From Sphaerisporangium album (GTDB lineage: Bacteria; Actinomycetota; Actinomycetes; Streptosporangiales; Streptosporangiaceae), in assembly GCF_003323745.1 (NCBI RefSeq), contig NZ_QOIL01000007.1, positions 62,001 to 126,000 of the forward strand: a stretch of 64,000 nt of DNA, written 5' to 3'. The position numbers and the translations under genes were made by a program. Shown here in pieces: positions 58,020-64,000 of this stretch; within the stretch, counting starts at the first letter, position 1; each line of letters opens with the position of its first letter. The notes under the pieces are model-generated. The model did no database searches. It worked only from the letters and a program-made list of their open reading frames with translations, and was not told the DNA's origin.

Positions 58020-58853
58020 CCTCAGGCGGCGCACGAGGCCGAGGAGATCGCCCGCCGGCTGGAGGATCCCGCGCTGCTGGCGTTCGCCCTCAACGGGGTG
58101 TTCATGCAGTCCTGCACCCGGGCGGGCCTCGCGTCGCGGCGAGACGAGATCGGCGCCGAACTGGTCGCGCTGGCCGCCCGGCACGGCCTCGTGACCTTCG
58201 AGGTTCTCGGGCATCTGATCCGGCTGCAGGCCCGCGGCGCGCTGGCCGACTTCGCGGCGGCCGACGAGCACGCCGCCGCCGCCGACCTGCTGGCCGAGCG
58301 CCACGAACGGCCGCTGGTGGGCGTCTTCACCGAGTGGTACCGCGCGCTACGGCTTGCCGCCCACGGGCGGCTCGCGCGCGCCGAGGCCGCCTACGTCGAG
58401 GCCGCCGCCCGGTTGGAGGGTGCCGGGATGCCGGGCGTGGAGCGCGGCCTGCCGCCGCTCACCCGGCTGTGCCTGCGCCTCGCGGGCCGCCCGTCCTCCG
58501 CGCGGGAGACGGCCGAGGCCGTCGACCCGGCGGCGGACTGGGGTCCGTACCGTCCCTGGGCCGAGCCCTTCTTCTCGCTGCGCGCGGGCCGCCACGCCGA
58601 GGCGCGGGCGGCGCTGCGCGCCCTGCCGGAGCCGCCCGCGGACCTCCTGTACGAGGCACTGTGCTGCCTGGAGGCGGCGCCCGCCCTGGTTCTCGGGGAC
58701 CGTGTGGTGCTGGAACGGGTACGCGCCCGCCTGCTGCCCGCCGCGGGAGAGCTCGCCGGCGCCGGCAGCGGCTTGATCACCCTCGGTCCCGTGGCCGGCT
58801 GGCTCACCACCATCACCACCGCGCTCGACCGCTGGACGTCCCCGTCCACCTGA
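58020..58853 (+). pseudogene. 5'-truncated C-terminal part of an AfsR/BTAD-type regulator
   Basis: About 277 residues of helical repeats (HEAEEIARRLEDPALLAFALNGVFMQSCTRAGLASRRDEIGAELVALAARHGLVTFEVLGHLIRLQARGALADFAAADEHAAAADLLAERHERPLVGVFTEWYRALRLAAHG..) that match the C-terminal TPR-like half of large AfsR-type regulators. The DNA-binding, BTAD and NTPase parts are missing upstream; homology begins abruptly near 58020 with no ribosome site. It is probably a remnant rather than a working gene, although the frame itself is intact to the stop. Confidence 0.65.
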
Positions 58854-58966
58854 CTGACGCGGCGACCTCGTCAGGCGGAGGCCAGCGCCTCGGTGGGAGC
58901 CAGGCCAGCGACGGCATGCGGCCGGCAACGCCACCATGAGGAGCCGGTGCGGGCCGGGCGCGGACG

Positions 58967-59971
58967 TCACCCGTTTTCGGGCCTGGCCTTGCTGGGCTGG
59001 ACGCGCTTGGGCTCGCCGGGCATCTTCGGGTAGTTGGGCGGGTAGGGCATGTCGCCGCGCTCGTCCTTCGCGTACCGCTCCAGGAGCGGCTCGATGGTGA
59101 ACGCGCGGTCGTCGATCTCCCTGTGGACGTCGCCGAGCTCGGCGAACCGGGGCGGGACCGTGCGGATGTCGAAGTCGCGCGGGTCGACGTCGGCCAGCTC
59201 CTCCCAGGTCACGGGCGTGGAGACCGGGGCGTGGGGTTTGGCGCGGACGGAGTAGGCGCTGGCGATGGTGCGGTCGCGGGCGTTCTGGTTGTAGTCGATG
59301 AAGACCTTCTCGCCGCGTTCCTCCTTCCACCAGGCGGTCGTGGCGAGGTCGGGACGGCGGCGCTCGACCTCGCGGGCGAGCGCGATGGCGCTCTGGCGCA
59401 CCTCGGTGAAGGACCAGTCGCGCTGGATGCGCACGTTGATGTGGATGCCCCGGCTGCCGGAGGTCTTCGGGAAGCCGCGCATGCCGAACTCGTCGAGGAT
59501 CTCGCGGACGACGAACGCGGCGACCCGCGCGTCCTCGAAGCCGGTGCCGGGCTGGGGGTCGATGTCGATGCGCAGCTCGTCGGGATGCTCGACGTCGTCG
59601 GCGCGGGTGGGCCAGGGGTGGAAGTCGATCGTGGCCAGGTTGGCGCAGTAGGCGATCGCGGCCACCTCGGTCACCCGGAGGGCGTCGGCCGTGCGCCCGC
59701 TCGGGAAGCGGATCGTGACGGTCTGCAGCCACTCGGGATGCTTGGGCGGGATGCGCTTCTGGTAGATCGCCTCGGTGGCCACCCCGTCGGGGTGGCGCTT
59801 GAGGTAGGTCGGGCGGTCTCTGAGGGCGCGCAGCGCGCCATCACCGACGGAGACGTAGTACTCGACCAGGTCGCGCTTGGTCGCCCCGATCTCGGGGAAA
59901 TAGATCTTGTCCGGGTTCGTGACCTTGATGACCCGGTCTCCGACATTGAGCTCGATGAACGGCGACGCCAT
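58967..59971 (-). CDS. LigD-type DNA polymerase/primase domain protein
   Basis: 334 residues from ATG 59971 (an ATG 30 bases upstream is an alternative). Archaeo-eukaryotic primase fold as in LigD: NPDKIYFPEIGATKRDLVEYY, the acidic pair in LRIDIDPQPG, FPKTSGSRGIHI, and VFIDYNQNARDRTIASAYSVRAKPHAPVSTPVTWEEL. It adds nucleotides during end joining or gap repair. It stands alone, without ligase and nuclease domains; the ligase partner may be LigC at 49417-50517. No Ku gene was seen. Confidence 0.93.
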   Translation of the reverse strand: MASPFIELNVGDRVIKVTNPDKIYFPEIGATKRDLVEYYVSVGDGALRALRDRPTYLKRHPDGVATEAIYQKRIPPKHPEWLQTVTIRFPSGRTADALRVTEVAAIAYCANLATIDFHPWPTRADDVEHPDELRIDIDPQPGTGFEDARVAAFVVREILDEFGMRGFPKTSGSRGIHINVRIQRDWSFTEVRQSAIALAREVERRRPDLATTAWWKEERGEKVFIDYNQNARDRTIASAYSVRAKPHAPVSTPVTWEELADVDPRDFDIRTVPPRFAELGDVHREIDDRAFTIEPLLERYAKDERGDMPYPPNYPKMPGEPKRVQPSKARPENG

Positions 59972-60301
59972 GTCTCCGACCGTACCCGCCGGCGGTGACA
60001 AAAAGCAGGTGGGGGACGGTCCGTCCCGGAGCGCCTCGGTGGCGGACCGTGCGCTCGGACGGGACGGACCCCCCGGGATCGCCCGCCGGGCGGGCGCTGA
60101 CGTTTCACCCGTCCGGCGACCTCCCCGAACGGCGCGCGGAAGCGGGGATGTACCGGCGATCTTCCTCGTAGGAGGTGATCAGCCCCCATACCGGTGAAGA
60201 CGCCGGAAGCGGGCCGGAAGGATGCTCGGCGCGGAAAGCTTTCCGCCGGGACGACGGTCCGTATACGCACCCGGGGTTGTCTCCGGAATCGGGCCGCCCG
60301 G
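59972..60301. other. Gene-free stretch upstream of the LigD-type gene
   Basis: 330 bases. It includes the inverted repeat at 60018-60070 and otherwise no convincing gene; open frames here lack ribosome sites. Confidence 0.5.
60018..60070 (-). terminator. Inverted repeat upstream of the LigD-type gene
   Basis: Arms GGTCCGTCCCG and CGGGACGGACC are perfectly complementary over 11 bp with a 31-base spacer; flanking G and C runs extend the pairing. It could terminate the upstream small gene or fold in the leader of the LigD-type gene. Confidence 0.5.
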
Positions 60302-60433
60302 TCATTCCGGGCGGCGTCGCCGGGGTTTGGGCGGTTTCATGACCCGCACCCGGGTCCTGCCACAGATCTCGCATCGCTGCGTCACCACCTGGCCGATGGC
60401 CTCGATGGTCTCCCACCTGTGGCGTATGTGCAC
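60302..60433 (-). CDS. Small CxxC protein, possible zinc-binding
   Basis: 43 residues if it starts at GTG 60433, which follows GGAG. VHIRHRWETIEAIGQVVTQRCEICGRTRVRV ends in a basic, Pro/Arg-rich tail. A single CEIC knuckle with a nearby His resembles half of a zinc ribbon. The order HRW...V.QRC..CGR.R reads as a coherent small domain, but the length is too short to be certain. Confidence 0.4.
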   Translation of the reverse strand: MHIRHRWETIEAIGQVVTQRCEICGRTRVRVMKPPKPRRRRPE

Positions 60434-60648
60434 AGAGCTCCAGACCGAACGAAACCAGAGTCTGCGGGTGGTGCACCCTGAAGCGTCTGTACCCGCGCAT
60501 GACGCGGCCATGCGCCGTTCGTTACTCTTCGCACCCGGCCGATCACTCCGGCGGAGGAGCCGGTCCGCGGGCCGGAACCATGGCCTTACCGCGGCCTTGC
60601 CACGGCCTTACCGCGGCCCTTCCCGGCCCGTGGAGAGGTACGGCTCGG

Positions 60649-61050
60649 TCAGCCGGCCGGTTCGAGGCGGAGGGAGACGGAGTTGATGCAGTACCGGTCG
60701 TCGGTGGGGGTCGGGTAGCCCTCACCGTGGAAGACGTGCCCGAGATGGGAGTCACAGCGGGCGCACCGGACCTCGACGCGCACCATGCCGAGCGAGCGGT
60801 CCTCGATCAGCGTCACGGCGTCGGACCCGGTCGGCTCGAAGAACGAGGGCCACCCGCAGTGGGAGTCGAACTTGGCCTCGGAGCGGAACAGCTCGGCCCC
60901 GCAGGCGCGGCAGGAGTAGACCCCCACGGTCTTCGTGTCGACGTACTCCCCGGTGTACGGACGCTCGGTGCCCGCCTGGCGCAGGACGCGGAACTCCTCG
61001 GGGGACAGCTGGACGCGCCACTCGGCGTCGCTCTTGACCACCTTTTCCAT
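60649..61050 (-). CDS. msrB: Peptide-methionine (R)-S-oxide reductase MsrB
   Basis: 133 residues. Reduces methionine-R-sulfoxide in proteins. Two CxxC zinc pairs (CRAC and CARC), the substrate loop [13 protein letters not shown], and the catalytic Cys in DRYCINS are present. [29 protein letters not shown] is standard. Its own unit; 137 bases of GC-rich CCGCGGCCTT-type repeats follow its stop. Confidence 0.97.
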   Translation of the reverse strand: MEKVVKSDAEWRVQLSPEEFRVLRQAGTERPYTGEYVDTKTVGVYSCRACGAELFRSEAKFDSHCGWPSFFEPTGSDAVTLIEDRSLGMVRVEVRCARCDSHLGHVFHGEGYPTPTDDRYCINSVSLRLEPAG

Positions 61051-61153
61051 GCCCCCAGCCTATGCGGGCCCGGCCGAGGCCGCCGTCCGCGGACGTGCGC
61101 CGCGGGGACACGTAAGGACTCCGTCATTCCTCGCGCGCCCCCGGGCGCCCCGC

Positions 61154-61810
61154 CTACTTGGGAGACGGGGCGGACAGGCGGCAGGAGGTGTCGTCCGGGC
61201 CGAGGATGTTGGCGAGGACCGGGTTGCCGTTCTGCCCGTACTTCGCCTGCACGAACACCACGGGGCTCTGGTCGCCGACCTCCTGGAGCAGGTACTCCAT
61301 GCCCCGCTTGCACAGGTCGATCGCGGCCTTGGAGTTGTGCGCCGACTGCGGCAGGTCGGTGTAGATGCGCAGGTACTTCCCGGTCGTCCTGATGTCGGTG
61401 ACCCGCTTGAGGGCCTTGTCCTTCGCCCACCGCTGCTTGAAGTAGCTGATCGCCTTGCCGTCGGTGTGCCGGCTCGGCCCCGACGCGGTGTCGGCGGGGT
61501 CGCGCGGCTTCTTCTTCGCCTTCTTGGCGGGCGCGGCGTCCGCGGCCGTGACGTCAGGACCGGCCGTGACGCCCGGGTCCGCCGGGACGGACGGCGAGGC
61601 CGTACCGCCGGTCGGCGCACTCGGCGCGGGCGCCGCGGCGGCGCCGTCCTGGGGACGCGCGAACACCGCGACGACGGCCAGGACCGCCACCGCTACGGCG
61701 GCCACCCCGGAGAAGATCTCCAATAACAACGCACGGCGGCCCTTGCGCCGCCGGTGCCCCCCTCGCCTGGAACGTGCCAGGCCATTGCCCCTGTTCACCC
61801 TCTGCCTCAC
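61154..61810 (-). CDS. Membrane-anchored or secreted protein of unknown function
   Basis: 218 residues from GTG 61810; other GTG/TTG starts upstream are possible and no ribosome site decides. A basic N-terminus (RSRRGGHRRRKGRR) precedes one hydrophobic segment (IFSGVAAVAVAVLAVVAVFA), then an Ala/Pro/Thr-rich linker and a C-terminal domain (KAISYFKQRWAKDKALKRVTDIRTTGKYLRIYTDLPQSAHNSKAAIDLCKRGMEYL, CRLSAPSPK) outside the membrane with two Cys. The extracellular domain type is common in actinomycetes but has no known function to me. Confidence 0.7.
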   Translation of the reverse strand: MRQRVNRGNGLARSRRGGHRRRKGRRALLLEIFSGVAAVAVAVLAVVAVFARPQDGAAAAPAPSAPTGGTASPSVPADPGVTAGPDVTAADAAPAKKAKKKPRDPADTASGPSRHTDGKAISYFKQRWAKDKALKRVTDIRTTGKYLRIYTDLPQSAHNSKAAIDLCKRGMEYLLQEVGDQSPVVFVQAKYGQNGNPVLANILGPDDTSCRLSAPSPK

Positions 61811-61935
61811 GTCGACACGGGAATCACCCCGAGTATGCCAAAGATCGCGGACCCGCGTGGGTTGTTCCCGCAATATCAGACATGGTTACTTTTGGGGTGT
61901 CAGTGACAGACGTCCCGTTTAGGGGGAATCAGCGG

Positions 61936-62640
61936 TCACGGCAGGGCGGTGACCAGCTCCTCCAGCGGCTTGCGGGTGCCCGTGTAGAACGGCACCTCCA
62001 GCCTGGTGTGCCGGCGAGCCTCCGACGCGCGCAGGTGGCGCATCAGGTCGACGATGCGGTGCAGCTCGTCGGCCTCGAACGCGAGGATCCACTCGAAGTC
62101 GTTGAGCGCGAACGACGCCACCGTGTTCGCCCGCACGTCGGGATAGTCACGGGCCAGCCTGCCGTGCTCGGCGAGCATGGCGCGGCGCTCGGAGTCCTCC
62201 AGCAGGTACCACTCCAGGGAGCGCACGAACGGGTACACGCACACGTAGCCGCGCGGCTGCTCCTCGGCGAGGAACGCCGGAATGTGCGACTTGTTGAACT
62301 CGGCCGGCCGGTGCAGCGCCATGACCGACCACACCGGCTCGCTGGCGCGGCCCAGGGACGTGCGCCGGAAGCGCCCGTAGACCTCCTGCAGGTCCTCGGG
62401 CGCGGGGGCGTGCCACCAGAACATGTAGTCGGCGTCGGCGCGGAACCCCGCCACCTCGTAGGCGCCGCGCGTCACGACGTCCTTCTCCGCGGCCTGCGAG
62501 AGCACGGACTCGACCTCGTGCGCGACGTCCTGCCGGTCGCCCGGCAGCGGCTCGCGCACCCGGAAGACCGACCACATGGTGTAGCGGATGACCTGGTTGA
62601 GATCGCGGGCCTTGGGCCGCGCGCCGCTCTCCGTCGTCAC
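61936..62640 (-). CDS. hemQ: Coproheme decarboxylase HemQ/ChdC (chlorite-dismutase-like)
   Basis: 234 residues. In Gram-positive bacteria it decarboxylates coproheme III to haem b. [110 protein letters not shown] and [17 protein letters not shown] are clear family blocks. It follows cgoX by 81 bases in the same direction. Confidence 0.97.
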   Translation of the reverse strand: MTTESGARPKARDLNQVIRYTMWSVFRVREPLPGDRQDVAHEVESVLSQAAEKDVVTRGAYEVAGFRADADYMFWWHAPAPEDLQEVYGRFRRTSLGRASEPVWSVMALHRPAEFNKSHIPAFLAEEQPRGYVCVYPFVRSLEWYLLEDSERRAMLAEHGRLARDYPDVRANTVASFALNDFEWILAFEADELHRIVDLMRHLRASEARRHTRLEVPFYTGTRKPLEELVTALP

Positions 62641-62721
62641 TTCAACTCGCCTTCCATCGGAGCGTTCGTCGTCCCGGCGCCGTTCGTCCCGGCGCCGCTC
62701 GTCACCATCGCGTGGGACCGC

Positions 62722-64000
62722 TCAGCGGGCGCCGGCCGCCGGGTGGTCCTCCCGCCATTCTCCCTCGCGCCGCTCGGCGAGGTACGCGAGGATGCCCGCC
62801 GCCGCCGTACGCGCGGTCGCCACGCACGCGGGCACGCCGAGCCCGTCGTAGGCCGCGCCGCAGACCGCCAGCCCCGGCTGGACGGCCACGGCCGCGCGGA
62901 CCCGCGCCACCCGGTCCAGGTGGCCCACCTCGTACTGCGGCAGGGCGCCGCCCCAGCGGGTCACCCGGCTGTCCAGGGGCAGCCCGCGCACGCCCATGAC
63001 CTCGGCCATCTCCCCCATCGCCAGGGCGACCAGCTCGTCGTCGGCGCGCTGGAGCAGGTACTCCTCGCCGAGGCGGCCGATGGAGCAGCGCAGCAGCAGC
63101 GCGCCGGGATCGGCGTCGGCCAGGTGGGGCCACTTCACCGTGCTGAACGTCACCGCCTTGACCGGACGCCCCTCGACCGGGGGCACCAGGTAGCCGCTGC
63201 CGGACGGCGGCTCGGGGAACGCCGCGCGCGGGTAGGCCAGTGTGATGATCGCCATGCTGGCGTACTCGACGCGGGCGAGCTCGGCGGCGGCCTTGGGGAC
63301 CTCGGCGGCGAGCAGCCGGGCCGCGGCCGGGGCGGGCACCGCGACGACCACGGCGTCGGCCTCGACGACCTCGGGGGATCGCGTGGGACCGGTCAGCAGG
63401 CGCCAGCCCTCGGGCGTGCGCCGCAGCTCGCGCACCATGACGCCGGTCCTGATCTCGGCGCCCGAGGCGCGGGCCACGGCCTCGGGCAGGGCGCCCATGC
63501 CGCCGCTCAGCGTGGTGAAGACCGACCCGGCGTCCTTCGGGGCGTCGCCGGCGATGCCGCGCGCGGCCCTCAGCAGCGAGCGCTCGGTGCGGGCCACGGC
63601 CGCGATGTGCGGCATGGTGGCGTCCAGCGAGAGCGTCTCGGCGCGGCCGGCGTAGACCCCGCCGAGCAGCGGCTCGACCAGGCGGTCGACGACCTCGCCG
63701 CCCATGCGCGCGCGGACGTAGGCGGCCACGGACACGTCGGAGCTGATCAGCGTCGCGGGAAGGATCTGGTCGAACGGCACCCGGGCCAGCCCGGCCGGCG
63801 AGAGGATGCCCGAGCGCCCGAGCTCGGCCAGGTCGGCGGGGACGCCCATGACCTGCCGCTTGGGCATGGCCCGCAGCGCTCCCCTGCTGTACACCGAGGC
63901 GCCGACGGGCGCGGGGTGGACGAGCTCGCCGCCGAGGCCGGCGGCGCGGGCCAGATCGCGACCTTCGGGACGGCGGGCCAGCATCGCCTCGGCGCCCTCG
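62722..64000 (-). CDS. cgoX: Coproporphyrinogen III oxidase CgoX/HemY (FAD), 5' end beyond window
   Basis: About 426 C-terminal residues are visible; the N-terminal FAD GxGxxG lies outside. GELVHPAPVGASVYSRGALRAMPKRQVMGVPADL, VDRLVEPLLGGVYAGRAETLSLDATMP, SVFTTLSGGMGALPEAVARASG and the final GLAVCGAAYDGLGVPACVATARTAA FAD-binding segment identify the HemY family. In actinomycetes it oxidises coproporphyrinogen III to coproporphyrin III, with HemQ finishing the pathway. Confidence 0.95.
   Translation of the reverse strand, partial: EGAEAMLARRPEGRDLARAAGLGGELVHPAPVGASVYSRGALRAMPKRQVMGVPADLAELGRSGILSPAGLARVPFDQILPATLISSDVSVAAYVRARMGGEVVDRLVEPLLGGVYAGRAETLSLDATMPHIAAVARTERSLLRAARGIAGDAPKDAGSVFTTLSGGMGALPEAVARASGAEIRTGVMVRELRRTPEGWRLLTGPTRSPEVVEADAVVVAVPAPAAARLLAAEVPKAAAELARVEYASMAIITLAYPRAAFPEPPSGSGYLVPPVEGRPVKAVTFSTVKWPHLADADPGALLLRCSIGRLGEEYLLQRADDELVALAMGEMAEVMGVRGLPLDSRVTRWGGALPQYEVGHLDRVARVRAAVAVQPGLAVCGAAYDGLGVPACVATARTAAAGILAYLAERREGEWREDHPAAGAR

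Noticed and set aside
57933-58304. Minus-strand frame ending ALGHERLQIAGELRKLLSR opposite the AfsR-type remnant
   Set aside because: The end looks protein-like, but the rest is an antisense shadow of the plus-strand repeats, and no start signal or family was found.
61154-61873. Start of the membrane-anchored protein at 61873
   Set aside because: The codon there is TTG with no ribosome site; a GTG at 61810 is preferred, though the start stays uncertain.

Overview
The window is high-GC, gene-dense DNA with many GTG starts and 4-base ATGA/GTGA gene overlaps. It looks like chromosome of a filamentous actinomycete, probably Streptosporangiaceae or a relative. Support: secreted CBM13-tailed glycosidase and esterase, an F420-type LLM oxidoreductase, a SARP/BTAD regulator, and a coproporphyrin-type haem branch (HemQ plus CgoX). 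No rRNA, tRNA, CRISPR array, IS element or phage module was seen.

Region 1 (1-17.5 kb) is a catabolic island for an aromatic carboxylate. It carries a phthalate-4,5-dioxygenase-like Rieske oxygenase, a 2Fe-2S ferredoxin and its reductase, a 4,5-dihydroxyphthalate-decarboxylase-like protein, LigJ-like 4-oxalomesaconate hydratase and LigK-like aldolase. Around these sit an alcohol dehydrogenase, an aldehyde dehydrogenase, an RpiB-like isomerase, a PanB-like aldolase, a Cys-nucleophile alpha/beta hydrolase, two double-cupin proteins and two paralogous thiamine-diphosphate enzymes. No LigAB, LigC or LigI is visible, so ring cleavage and the middle of the pathway must be done by other proteins (the cupins are candidates) or lie outside. 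In the middle of the cupin/TPP operon is a TRIP13/Pch2-like AAA+ ATPase, a family known in bacteria mainly from CBASS defence, here with no HORMA or CD-NTase gene. A TGGTnnnACCA-type palindrome (FadR/GntR style) recurs before the cluster's transcription units; no GntR gene is in the window and the leftmost gene is cut by the edge.

Region 2 (17.7-38.4 kb) starts with a membrane protein of unknown function and then holds an L-arabinose / arabinoxylan regulon: a LacI repressor, a ChvE-MmsAB type sugar importer, a secreted CBM13 esterase, a divergent secreted GH54 alpha-L-arabinofuranosidase, araA-araD-araB, a YtfQRT-YjfF type furanose importer, and a second LacI repressor. Copies of a TGTTAGCGTTAACA-like operator tie these units together. 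The two LacI genes lie in a 1,050-bp direct repeat with only two substitutions seen, 17.6 kb apart, and their codon use differs from the neighbours.

Region 3 (38.6-42.7 kb) is a guanidine-utilisation operon: a guanidine-I (ykkC) riboswitch, a guanidine-hydrolase-type ureohydrolase carrying one in-frame TGA at codon 192, and an ABC importer.

Region 4 (42.7-64 kb) is mixed: OsmC-like protein, glycogen debranching enzyme GlgX, a large membrane-anchored receptor-like protein, a RibD-type reductase with an ATP-dependent DNA ligase, a secreted RGRGSERGRFSER-repeat protein, a BTAD regulator, a DeoR/GH4/PfkB sugar cluster, an LLM oxidoreductase, a 5'-truncated AfsR-type remnant, a LigD-type polymerase/primase, MsrB, HemQ and the 3' part of cgoX.
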